Of a stretch of 64,000 bases of DNA, positions 50,741 through 63,330 are shown one piece after another. This stretch comes from Paramecium pentaurelia. Lineage: Eukaryota > Ciliophora > Oligohymenophorea > Peniculida > Parameciidae. How positions within the stretch are numbered: the first letter of the stretch is position 1; every line of letters starts with the position of its first letter. The notes beneath the pieces were generated by a model, which saw only the letters and a list, made by a program, of their open reading frames with translations, made no database searches and had not been told where the DNA came from. The translations under genes were made by a program, and so were the position numbers. Location: the NCBI GenBank assembly GCA_905183005.1, contig CAJJDO010000036.1, positions 186,001 through 250,000 of the forward strand, written 5' to 3'.

Positions 50741-53700
50741 TCATTGAATAATTATATCATCTTACTATAACTTTTCAACAACTTAAGTCTCTAATTTTAG
50801 TATATTATTTAATGCTGTTTAGTATTTATTCTTAACTTCTTCCAACTCTTGTAATTTTGAGGGTATATCTCTATTCTCTTATTATTAGGATATAAATTAA
50901 ATTGATGGATAAGGAATTCTTTAAATTGGAGAATTATGTTCCTTAAATTATGAAAACGATTAGGATATATTTGATGGCCTAAGATAATCACGAGGATATC
51001 GATCCTAAGATTATTTATTTTGACTAGGTCTCATAGATTAAAAAGGTGATTTCTATGATTCTCTTTCTCTAGTTCTTTCTCTTTTCATCTCTGATATTGC
51101 ATCCAATACTTCAAGTCTTTGTTTTTTTCTATTATCAGATTGAAGTTAGTATTTTTATAAATTGTCTCTAAGCATATCAATTTCTTAGTTTAATTCTTAG
51201 ATATGCTGATTTAAATGCAATCTTTAATTTGATAAGAATTATATCTAATCTTCTAGACCTTAAATTACTTTTCTTTAATATTCTATTGTATCAAAAAGTT
51301 CTTATTAATCATCATATTAAATTCTGCTTTTGAGTTCATTTATTGTATTTTCATAAACTCTTCTCTCAGCATAAAATTCAATATCCTGAGTTTGTATTTA
51401 TGATCTTTATAAAATCTATAATTATTATTTCAATTCATAAAGTTCATTTTAACGTTATTTTTCATATTTTAGAATAAGTTCTTTCCAATTTTCACCTTCT
51501 GGATATTTTTATACATTACTAATTAATAATTAATCAATTCTTCTTAAAAATTCTTATATTAATTATTATTTTTCATTTTCATGTTATTCTTTTAATTTTT
51601 ATATTAAATTAGATTCATTAGTTGATTATTCTGGTATTTTCTATTTTTCTTAGAATCTAATTTTTGTTAATTCTTCTTTTAATTCATCTTTAAGCATTGA
51701 TTAAAAAGATTGCATATTCTATTCTAATTATTTTTCTTTTTCAATTATTTTTTAAATTAATTCTTATCTACTCTATTCTGCTTAATCATATTTTTATCTC
51801 CAATAACTTGCAGAATTTTAAACATCTCCTTATTAACCAATTTCTTTGTTAATATTTTATTAAACAACATCATTATATTTCTATTACCAAAATTCTTAAT
51901 TTTAAATGGCTTTTTATAAATCTCTCTCCATTTATGTAATTTAATATTATCTTGATTATATTGTATCTTATTAACTTGGTTCAATCTTCTATTGTTATTA
52001 TTCAAGTTCTAATACTCTCTTTTTATATAAATTAATTTCATTTTAAGATTTTTAATTTTCTATTCTTAATCTATCAATTAATTCAAAATTAATATTAATT
52101 TAAGTCAAATCTTTATCAACATTTAAATTTTTAATTTCTTCTTCATCTTATTTTAAAATATCTTAAACTTTTTCAGAATTTTCATGATTATTTTTTAAAT
52201 TATCTTCATATTTATCTTTCCAAAATTTTATTTATTTTTCATTTAACTATTATTATAAAACCTTTTATTGATATAACTATTAATAAATATTTTATTCATC
52301 CACTAACTTTTTTTATAAATAATCAATTTAAGTTTTCATAATCTCAATTTCTCTTTAAAGTTAACTAATCTAATTTTCATTCTATATTTTAACTTTATCA
52401 GTTGTCTATTATAGTACAAAAAGTGCTTCTTCTTATTGATGAATTTAAGAAATTTAATCAACTAATTATTTCTACAAACTTGTAGGTGAATGTTATTAAC
52501 TAAAATCATTTAAAACTGATTAATATTTTTATTTCCAAAAATCTATTTATTATCCTGATAATTCAATTTAATTTTATAACTCTGTAATTCTTTATTTATC
52601 ATAAGGTATTTCAGTTCTTTCAATATTATTATCTTATTGTTATTATTACTAATTCTATTTAAATAGTTCCTTTTAATTGGCTTCCAAATCAATTAAAAGT
52701 TTAGAGTTAGCTAAACTTAAAAAGGTATTTTTCTAAAGTAATTCTGATATTAATTATGTCTTATCATCCCCACTTAAAGCTTTATTCATTTATTAAATAA
52801 TACTAGTATATAATTAAAATATTACTCTTAATTTATTTTTTTCAATTCTTCCACTTATTTAGTCAAAGCTTAATTTTCTTATCCAAGACTTTATATATCT
52901 TAATCATAAGAATACTATTATTCTTTTTATTCTTAAGTTTTTAACTTACTTTGTTTATTAATTATTAATTATTAAAGATAAATATTTTATTTTTTTAAAT
53001 CTTCTATCTCATTAATATACTTTTAAGCATTTTAATCTTGGGGTTATTTAAATTATTAAACTAATTCACCTTCTTTTTATTTTATAATATCATTTAAATC
53101 TTCTTAAGGTTCTTTTTATTTAACCATTTCAGTATATTATTATTTCCAGAATATTGATTTCTATTTCTCATTTTCAAGTTGATCTATTATTTATTAATTA
53201 GAAGATGTTTGATTTTATTAAGAAAGTTATTCTTTGTAAAACAAAATCTATTAATTTTAAATTTAATCAACTTTCTCTTGCATTTCAAGTTTTTATTTAA
53301 GATTTTATAACTCTTCTAATATTTCATTAGATTAATTAGAATTTAAAAGCTATCTTTAATATTAATTTTTCAAATTTTCAGATGTTTAAAATTACTCTTC
53401 CAAATCAATAATTTATTAATATGCTTTTAGAAGTTTGGCTTATGCTGAAGATGGAGATAATTAATTAATCTATTCTTAAAATAATTGATCGAATTTTTAT
53501 TTTTATTACTCAATTTTTTCATCCTTTTCAGTTATCTATAATTATAGTTTTTCAATTTAATCTTCAGATCTTTCCTATTATATTTATATGATTTCATTAT
53601 ATTTACTATTCCATAATTGAGCATCTGATATTGCATTTTTTAACTTTAATTTTAATTCTATTATTTCACCAGAAAGTTAAGGAATTTAAGTTTCTACTTA

Positions 53701-56700
53701 ATGTTATAAATTTTAAATTTATTCCTCTAAATCATGAATGTATTAGGTTTACTATAATATTTTCTCTTTTAAACCATTTGGTGTTAAATTTTCAGATTGT
53801 AATTATAATAATTCTTCATATTAATCTTTAATTTTATCCAATTATTTTTTTAAAAGATCATTTTCATTTTATAGTTATATTTATACTTATTTAGTTTCTT
53901 CTATTTTAATTTAATCATGAATATCAATTAATTATTTTGTTTTCTAAGTCAATTAACTTTATAAAATTAACTATTCTTATTAAAGATTATCAAATTTATT
54001 TTATAAATATCTTAATTCTGATTACAATTATTATTTTTCTTTTATTAAACTTAAAATTTAACTTTCATTTATTCCATTCTCAATCATGTCTTGGAACTTT
54101 TGTAGATCTTTCTTTCGAGTTTACTCTAACTCTTCAATTTATTAATTTAAAGATTAATTTTATTATTTTAATTAGCTGAATTATAAAGCTTTTTAAGGGT
54201 CAACTTAAAATTAAATGGACTCTTATGTTTCAATAGGTTTAGGAACTTAACTATTCAATAAATCATTTATTTAGTTTTGAGCTTAGAGCAGCTATTCTTA
54301 GTATTAAATTTTTGTCAATTTTAGATCTTCTAATTAATTATTTAATTATTTTTGTAATAAATTATTTTGATTTTTAAGTTCATTAACACTATCTACTTAA
54401 ATTTTTTCATCTATTTACAAAAATTATTTTATTATATTCTCTTAATTTGGACAACTATTTGATATGTCTTAATATTAAGCTTATTTAGAATTGTTTAATT
54501 TTTCTATTTGAATATTTTATGTTTCTATTAATTTACTTAATATGGCATTTTCTTTTAAGATATCTAAATTTTATTAATGTTATTTTTCTATTTAATTTTC
54601 ATATTAATTGATCAATTTTTTTTATTCATTTATTATAATTTAGGCTTGCTATTCTAATTCATTAGCTTTTTAGTAATTCTTTATTAATTTTTATAAATAT
54701 TCTTAAGTTTCTTCTAAATTCATTTCTTTAATAATATTATCATCAATTTATACTTGAGGGATTTCTTACTTAATCTCTAATAGATTTAAATATTTTTCTT
54801 TCCAATTTTTACTTTCATCAAGTGCTTTTTTAAAATTTTAATCTGCTTCTTAAAATTATTGAGTAACCTGGGGTATATCATTTTAAATTTGATTTTTTAA
54901 GACTAATATTTATTCTTATTGTTAATGAATAATTTATGTATTTTGCAGAAGCTTTTCTTATAAACCATTAGGAGTTAAATTAGCTAATGATTATTCTTAA
55001 AGTTAATTATATTATTCTTTTGATTGTTATAATTATTTAGATAATAGTTAATTTTAATTCTATAATTGTAAGATCTAATTAGCTAAATTTGAAACAATTT
55101 TACTATCTTAAAGATCTTTTATATCTTTTAATTACAATAATAGATCATCTATTTAATTTTACATTTATCTCTTAGATGATTAAAGTTGTTGATTTTCAGA
55201 GAATAATTAAACAATTTAATTATCATGAGAACCATCATTATCTAAAATCTATTGAATTTTTTTTAAATCTTCTTTTCTTTCTTCTTCAATTTCTGTAATT
55301 TAATTAATTAATTTTTAATTTTTTTGTTAGAGATCAAAAATCAAATTTTATTATGGACAACCTTAAACTTAATTTTAATTATTTTCCTGTGTTGCTAATT
55401 TTGTATACTCTTCTTTCCAAAACTCAATATTTCCTTCAGCAAATTTGTTTTTTAAGTTTAAAATTTCCTAATCTTTTAAAGTAATTTATTTTTTTTAATC
55501 CTCTAATTAAGTTTAGATCTTCTCTTATTATTTAAGCATTAATGCTATTTCTTATTCTTGTAAAATATTTTTTCTATTTAAATCATCATGATAATCTGAT
55601 ATATTAGTTTAATCATTTTTATCATCATATTTTTATGCAGATAAATTTGTATCTTATAAATTATTATTATTTTTTGTTGAATAACTTTAATCATTAATTT
55701 AATCTTATTATTGTAATTTGGATCTTTGAGTTAATAAGTTTTGATATCTTTCCATTAATAATTGTATTTCTGCTTATGAATCGTTGTGTTTTTATTTATA
55801 TTCAGCTAAAGCTCCTTGCAATTTTGGAACTTCATTATCCAATTAATGATGCATCAATTATATTTCCTCTTATTACTCATGTATTTGATTTGCTTATTAT
55901 AATAACTTTTCCTTTTATCCATTAGGAGTTAAATTTTAAGAGGTTAAATCCAAAAGTTCTTAATATTACTATTTAGATTATAAAAGTTTATCTTGATATT
56001 CTTAAATAATTTAATTTTAATCTTCTAATTATTTTTTAAAATCTTCTTCATTATAATTTGAGCAAAATTCAGAGAATTATTTATTTTTTTAAACTAATTA
56101 ACCTTAAATAATAATTTATTCTTATAATGCATTATCTAATTAATTTTATAGATTTCTCAACTGTTATTCTAAATTTTATTTGGATTAAAAGAGTTCTATT
56201 ATATTTTATTAATTTGCTCCATTTTCTATTATTTCTTTGAACTTTTATAAATCATCATTACGTTGATTATTAGCTTCTTATAATTAATTTCTTAATTATT
56301 AATTTTGTTATTGTAATTAACTAATAGCTAAAGTTTTTTCTGGGTCAGTCTCAAATGTTAACTTTTAATCAATATCCTATTATTTTGAAGGTCTAACAGA
56401 TTCTAAATTATGAATTTAATTTTATAATTGTACAATCTGATAATATAATTAAGTTTGTTTTGTTCTCAATTCTTCATTTTCAGGTTTTAAATTTTCTAGT
56501 ATTTAATATTGATTTTCTTTCAACTTATTCTCATCAATCATTTTATTTAATTCTTCTTATAACTATTTAATTTTAAGATTAGAATCAATATCTTAAATTT
56601 ATATAATTTCATTTTATTAATTTTAATTATCTTCTTATTTATTATCATCATTTACATCATTTTGTTAATTTAACTTAATTTTTAAATCTTATATTTCTTT

Positions 56701-59520
56701 CATTAATTATTGTTCTTTTTCTATCATTTTATTAATTTTAGATTACTAATCTTTTATCTAATCTTATTGAATTTATTGTATTTACTAAGACAAATTATAT
56801 TCTCTAACTTTTTCATTTATTTCTTCTTACAATTATTCTTGTATATCTTATTGAACTTCCTATCTTCTATTATTTTATTATAATTATAAATCAAGTTCTT
56901 AGTTTTTCTCAATAAGTTTTTTCATATCATCATTAAGTATTTATTAATCTTGATTCAAGAGATTTTACTTACTATTTAATAATTCATTATATCTCTTATC
57001 TTAAATAATAATATTATTCTCTGCAATTTATAATTTCTAATTTCCAGCTGCTAACTGTCCTTCTAAAATAGGAATTTCCTATTCAATTTTATCAGATAAA
57101 TAATTAATTTAATTTTCTTATTCATGAATTAAAGCTTATTATTATAATATTTTCTCTTTCAATCCATTTGGACTTGAATTTTATTATGAAGTTTCTAATA
57201 ACTCTTAATATTATTTTTTAGCTTATAATAATTATGCTTGTAAATTATTTATTTAATCTATCAAATACATTTAATCTTATATCTAAGGTTTATTTTATTC
57301 GCCCTAATATTATTCTAATTCTTTTAACTCTTTATTCTTACTCTATAATTCACTTTATAATTTAATTTAATTTTATTACAAAACATCGACCTTATTCTAT
57401 AAAACTCTAAAGTTCTCTTAAATTTTTTATTTTTCAGCTATAAGATCTACAACCTTTTATTATGTGATTCCATTTCCAATCATCTCTTAAAATTCTTTAA
57501 GATCATCCTTTCTTTATAATTCATTTTCCTTTAATTATACTTTCAATTTTTAATTCTCTTATTCTAATTAACTAATTTTAATAGCTTTTTCAGGATCAAC
57601 AATCTCTTATTATGTATAATTTTTTCTTATTTTGTTAGATTCTGAATTAATTTTATTTAATTCATCTTAAAGTTCAATAACTTTTTCTTGAAGTTCTAAA
57701 TTTTTCTCTTTTAATTAATCTTCATTTTCTTCTTTCTTCTTATTTTTTTCAATTAAAAGAGGCTCACAAAGTTGAATTTAGAAATTATCCTATTAATAAG
57801 GTTTTAATGATTATTAATTTATTGTATTTTTTAATCTTTATATTTCTTTATCATTTAATTGTAATTTAATTAACATATCTTATTTAGATTTTTCATTTTC
57901 TATATCCTTTTATAAAAGATCTTCAATTTAATTCTTTAAATTTTAATATTATTATTATTATTAACCCTAAGATTCTATTAACTTATTATTTTAAGTCTAT
58001 TTCTTTTTTAATTCTAATTCATTATATAATTCTTATTAAAGGAAATCATTTTTCATTAAGTTAATTTATTAAGATAATTCTTAATTCTCTCTAATTTATT
58101 CCAACAATTAATATTCTGGACTTTCTAATGGTAACCCTCTTTTTTATTTTTCTATTTCTTCTTCATATTTTTATTTCCAAAATTATTCTTCCTAATTAAT
58201 TTATTTCTCATTTTCTAATCTATTAGTATTCTCTTGACCTTATCTAACTTTATTTAAAATGTTTTTTAAATCATCTCTCTTTTTTTCAATAAATCCTTAC
58301 CTTTATTAATTTTAAGTTGAATCTTATTTGTTAGGTTGAATAATTGAAATTTTTTAAGGAATACCAACAGTAGTATGAAATGTATGACTTCTAATTGGAG
58401 AAATCCTTATTGGACTAACATATTTGACTGGGGTTAAAACTCTCACACTAGCATTTAATCTTTCAGCAGAATATCGGATTGGAGAAGATCTCAATTTATT
58501 ATTAGTTCCAATAAGTTTTAAATCTTGATTCTTCAATCTAACTAAAGAATTTAATAAAGAAATTTATTTTATAATAGCTGGAATATTATTGCCATCTAAT
58601 TAGAGATGCTCAATGTGACTTATAATTTTTGCGAAAACTTCACCAGCACTCATTGAAGGAGATAAAGACCTTCCTTTTGTAGGACTTTAATTATTTAACA
58701 TTCTTCTCACTGCCTTTGGTGTTTCATATTATTTTAATGCTTCTAAATCTTAATTTAATGAGGTTAAATAAATTTAGATTTATTGTAATTCAACTTCATT
58801 GTTATCATCTTTATTTTCATATTTTTTAATTAATTTATGATGAGAATTCATTAATTCAGATAACATCGTTAAAGCATTTGCATATTTATTTTATAACATA
58901 TTCCCCTTTCTAAATTACATTATATTGTTCTGTAAATTGTCAAAAGCACTTTGTAAATTTTAAGGTAATATATTCTCATTTACTCCTTAGATTCTTCCTG
59001 ATTTATTAAATATTATATTATCATTTTTGCTTTATTATTGATTAACTTCTAGTAAATAGGACAGTTTTTATTCTAATAATATATTTTCTTCTTGCAATTT
59101 TTTTAATTCATCGCTCATTAACTGATCCTGAAAATTAATGCAAAATTTACTCTTTAAAGCTAATATTATTTATCTCTGTTAGTTTTTTCTTTTTGTTATA
59201 AATCGTTTATTTATTATTTCTGATTTTATATTTCAAGTAGCAGAATCTGCTCTCTTTCTTACAGTTTTTAACTTAAATCTCATATTTTTAATATACTTCT
59301 AATTTTTCATTGCTATTCTCTTTTTTTCTACATCTAATAAAACAGAATTTAATCTTTGTATTTCAAAACTCATCAAAACTTTTTCCATTTTTAGATTTAT
59401 AACAATATCTAAATTTATAGTTTAAGGGACTTATGGAACAATTTGTATAACTGGTGATATTGCTCTTTATGGAGATCTCATTTAAAAAGGCTGCTAATTA
59501 TGAATAGATCTTCCTCTCAT
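50741..59520 (-). CDS. giant coiled-coil protein (~2,900 residues)
   Basis: Starts at 59520 with an Arg/Pro head (MRGRSIHNQQPF) and ends in TGA at 50741-50743. Introns of 25 and 23 nt lie near 59290 and 59150. A frame difference between 53773 and the 3' end shows at least one more between about 51450 and 53770, not placed. Almost all of the protein is Gln/Glu/Lys/Leu coiled coil. Two non-coiled patches carry SPxR motifs: RSSPIRYSAE and VSPIRISPIRSH near residue 380, and a Ser/Pro/Arg tail. The middle holds about four long modules (separate entry). The Gln codons are overwhelmingly TAA/TAG. It is probably a structural cytoskeletal protein; no named family recognised. Confidence 0.82.
53760..57515 (-). 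repeat. four ~1.0-1.2 kb coding modules in the coiled-coil gene
   Basis: Two landmarks alternate in the protein. A DLxxFxxMIxNG-type phrase occurs on the minus strand near 57490, 56230, 55260 and 54100. A NLTPNGLxEKxL-type phrase occurs near 57165, 55925, 54970 and 53780. Spacing between like landmarks is about 1,260/970/1,160 and 1,240/955/1,190 bases. This points to four tandem duplications of a 320-420-residue unit that have since diverged strongly. Confidence 0.65.
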
Positions 59521-59905
59521 TTTAAATTTCAAATTTATTTTAATATTATTAAATGAACGTTATGATAAATGCTTTTATTGTCTTTTTCATTATTTTGACC
59601 CATTATTATTAAAACTTCAATATTTTACTCAAAAAATCATTGATTTCATAATTATTAGTAATTGAAGATTAAATTCTCTATATTATTTTTTGTAATATTA
59701 AATATCAAATAGTAACTATTGTAAATTGATATAGCTTCAACAATAACATTCTATTAGTTTATTGGAATGTAAAGTATTCTAGTAATATTTAACTTATATA
59801 AAATCTTTCACAATTGAAAAGACACATTAGTTAATATCTTAAAAACATATTTACTAATTTCTTAAAATTACTCTCAATAAATGTAAGTATTAAGGATTTT
59901 AAATA
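59521..59905. other. AT-rich upstream region
   Basis: About 385 bases between the start of the giant coiled-coil gene (-) and a weak + strand frame. No gene-like frame or recognisable signal. Confidence 0.4.
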
Positions 59906-60229
59906 ATGAGACCCTCATCACAAATTATATTATTCTTTTTTTTATCTATTTCAGTAAATAAATATACTAACTCTTACTAAATTATGGATTCTGTAATCTC
60001 TTATATATATAATTATTCAGGTGAAAATAATATTGTAATTCTATAAATTAAACAGAATTTAAAATTTTCCATTTGTTTAAATTTCTAGATAAAAGAAAAT
60101 ATGAATTATTAAAATTATTTCATAGCAATCATGCTTTACAAATCCTTATTTAAAGTTAAATAGACCTTGTAAAATAATTTAAATTAAATAAAGTTGTAAT
60201 ATATTACTTATTTTGATCAATATTTATGA
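59906..60229 (+). CDS. possible small secreted protein
   Basis: A single frame of 107 residues from ATG to TGA (60227-60229). It opens with MRPSSQIILFFFLSISV, a plausible signal peptide, and continues with an Ile/Asn/Gln/Lys-rich chain. In sequence this AT-rich an open frame of this length can arise by chance once TAA and TAG are not stops, and composition is close to the surrounding noncoding DNA. Low confidence. It could also be a decayed end of a larger gene together with 60365-60990. Confidence 0.3.
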
Positions 60230-60364
60230 TTTCATGTCCGATTTTTATTTATAATTTTATAAACTATATAAAATAACCAAAAAATAGAATAAACTAAAGG
60301 AATTATTAATTATTATTCATTTCAAGGTTATTTAATATTGCTATCATCCAAATTAATATTTTTT

Positions 60365-60990
60365 ATGAAAATCTTGATTATATTCAGTACTTATACAGAT
60401 ATTACAGAGGAAAGTTATGTAATAAATGATAAGAAAGAGATGTTTAATATGAGAAGCTGTTGTTTATAAAAAATATCAGATAATTAAAAATATTGTAGAA
60501 ATTATTATCATAATTGAAAGAATTATAAATATTAATTCCTAAACAAGGATGTAAACCAATCTTAAATTACTGATTAAATAAAAAGCTAAATGGATGGTCT
60601 AAAATAATTAATCAACTTATAGATTCAAAGAATCAAAAAACATTCACTTAAATCATATTAAATTATTAAGGACAAGTAGAAAACCTGTATTACTCAAGAT
60701 ATTTATACTAATTGTGTAATATTTTGATAACGTGAATAATAGTGACTTTTCTATTGTAATATCTTCCAAAAATTTAAATTATTCATAATATTAAAAATGT
60801 CTATTAGAATTTTTTCATTTATAATTAGATTTTGTAATATAATAGAATATAAGTAGAGGAGGAACCTATTTTGTTATTGATGAATAGAGAGAAAGAATTA
60901 TTGAAATTTAACAATTAGAAGGGATATCATTAAAAATAATTAGATTATTAATATACTTATCAAACTAATGAAGAGAGATTAGAATATTGA
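60365..60990 (+). CDS. possible gene, intron structure unresolved
   Basis: Two stretches look coding: EAVVYKKYQIIKNI joined through a GTAGAAATT...GAAAG intron (26 nt) to DVNQSQITDQIKSQMDGLKQ, and the end EEEPILLLMNREKELLKF with TGA at 60988-60990. A 29-nt GTGTAATAT...AATAG intron near 60715 joins them in frame. The 5' part is not resolved: the ATG at 60365 begins with a hydrophobic MKILIIFSTYTD, but an in-frame TGA must be removed by an irregular intron. Either a real small gene or a decaying one; no family recognised. Confidence 0.35.
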
Positions 60991-61039
60991 ATTTATATTT
61001 CTAACTGTTTTAAATTAACTGAAATAATAAATATTAAAA

Positions 61040-62523
61040 ATGAATAACACATCATCTATACCATAACTCCCTTAAGCTTCTATTTATGAGCCAACAATAT
61101 CGGTTTAGAAAATATAGCCACATTATCGATTTGATTCCAATAATATGCCTAAGATTCAATGTTATTATCATTAAGACAGTCCAAATAATTACATCAAATA
61201 CTTTTGCAGACAACCAGAATGCTTAATGCCATTATGTGATAAGTGTGTTTAACAGCATTTGAATTAATACCACACTTAAACTTAAAGTAAATTTAAATTA
61301 AATATTCTTTAGGTAATATTGTACCTTTTGAAACCATACTCTCAGAAATCTATTAAAATTTAGCAGCTGATTGTAATGAAATGTGCGATCAAATCAATAA
61401 AATTTAGTCATTGTCAGAAAGAACAACTACTGATAAATTAGTTGGAAAGCAATCTTTATAAACAAATCCTATTAAATTGATAGAATCTGCAAGGGATCAA
61501 GTTATAGCTATTGTCAATAACTATTTTGAGACTTTGAAAACTTATCTTCTAACATAAATTGAAGAACCATTACCTGATATTAATGTAAAACCTGCCTTAA
61601 AGGACTTGAAGGTAAGATGGGAATAAAACATCAAAGATTTAGAATCCATCAATAATCCAGTAGCATCAATAGAAAAAGTAATTGAATACTGTGAAGAAGA
61701 ATTAAGAAAAAAAAATGATACAATTTTGAATGATGCTGAAAAATTAATCAAACTATTAGAAACTTCTACACCATAATATAGATAATATGGAGTTGATATT
61801 CCTTAACTATTTGTCGATCCATCATTTCTACCTAGATTTTTATGGGTTCTGGAAAGATATGCTTTTTTTAATCGTCCTCCTTTGGAACCAGAAGTCTTAC
61901 CTCCTCCGAGAATAGTTGAACCAATCCCTGTATATGATCTTCCACCTCCTCCTAGATATTATGATCCATATCCTCCTATGGAATAAGTTGTTTATAGAGA
62001 TCCTATTGTTATTCGGGAGCCTGTATTTAGAGACAGCTTAATAAGAGAAAATGAATATCCATAAGATTTTGATGAGGATGCATATAGACAACGAAGATAT
62101 AGAGGAAGATAATAATATAATTTTGATTACGATCTTGATAATGAGAATGACGCATTTAATATGAAGAGTGAAACAAAAGAAAAAAGGAAAAAATCAAAAG
62201 TTTAAGAATCTCCTAAACCAAGATACAAAATAACTGAGTAATATGAATCAAAAAAAAAAAATAAAACAAGCAAATCTAAAGGTCCAAAAGAAATAGTGAT
62301 TAGTCATGCATAACCTTCATATATGAATGTTACAACAACCTAAATACCATAATAAACAGTTTATTAACCTTAACAAACAACATACTAAGTTCAACCTACT
62401 TATTAAGCTTTGTAAACTGCTAATATTTTATAAACCACGAATAATTAATTAGACTAGACTTAAAAAGCACCTTCTGGTATGACTAAATCAAAAATTACAA
62501 ACTAAGCGTACAAAAATTTATGA
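61040..62523 (+). CDS. B-box-type zinc-finger protein with Pro-rich and Q-rich tail
   Basis: 485 residues after a 26-nt intron (61287..61312), with exact length. Near residues 36-75 lies a B-box-like zinc binding pattern: CYYHQDSPNNYIKYFC, CLMPLCDKCVQQH then HT. A helical region follows (about 85-235, for example KVIEYCEEELRKK). Next come a Pro-rich segment with PPPLEP and DLPPPPRYYD-like phrases, an acidic/basic stretch, and a C-terminal 90-residue Gln/Thr/Tyr-rich low-complexity tail. The plan resembles TRIM-type adaptors without a RING. Function unknown. Confidence 0.75.
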
Positions 62524-63321
62524 TTATTTCTAATATATTATAATATTCAACAAAATTATTTATTTATTTTATAACATCAATTCTATATTAAACACTTAAT
62601 TGTATATTAACGCCTCATTTATAAAACAATAGATAAATTTAATCAATCCCTTAACAAAATATATTTATTAGTATACATAGAATTGATCTATAATATATAA
62701 TCTATTTTTTTATTAATTATGGTGGGTTAATTATTTTACATAACCCAAATTGATTAGGCTTATTCTAATTTTAATTTTACTTTTTGATATGAAATAATCT
62801 CAAAATATTATTGTTCTTTGGTAAATTGCTTAAAAGAACAATTAAACACATGTAGGCTAATATTAAGGCCTAATTATTTTCAATATTTAAGAGCTATAAA
62901 TTTATAATCAAAGTTTCATTATGATTTTAACTATAATTTTATAAATAGGATATATATATCAATTTAATAATTGATTTTTTAAATTCTCCATAAGTTAATT
63001 CATAATTTGGTAAAAGTTTTGCTTTATTTTCTTTTTGTATTATATACAGATAATTCTAATATAAATATTTGATTAATCAGATAAATCAGATTTGAAAATA
63101 AGAAAATAACAATTATCAACCTCTATATTAAATGATAGAACTACATATTTATTTCTTTAGAAGAGGTATTTTTGTTATTTTAATACATTTATATGAATTG
63201 AATTCATTTAGAAAATGAAATATAATATTCAAATATTATGTTATATGGTTTTAAATCTCTATGTATTATTATTCTATGGAGCAAATTATTTTATAATATA
63301 TTATATAAACATTATAAATGT
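62524..63321. other. intergenic region containing a kinase relic
   Basis: About 800 AT-rich bases downstream of both convergent genes. Apart from the kinase-like fragment described separately near 63190-63330, I see no sustained frame, RNA gene or repeat. Confidence 0.45.
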
Positions 63322-63330
63322 TCAAATTGC
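63190..63330 (-). pseudogene. protein-kinase catalytic-loop fragment (relic)
   Basis: On the minus strand a frame reads LQCLYNILQNNLLHRII then IHRDLKPYNIIFEYY before a TGA at about 63190. HRDLKPYN is an exact kinase subdomain VIb motif, and the preceding LLHRIIIH fits the LHxxxIIH context. No DFG, APE or N-lobe sequence follows or precedes within reach, so it is a fragment, not a gene. It overlaps the 3' end of the PAP2-like gene by a few bases in a different frame. Confidence 0.45.

Noticed and set aside
51757..52005. 82-residue Asn/Lys-rich minus ORF
   Set aside because: It is a different frame inside the giant coiled-coil gene and has no independent support.
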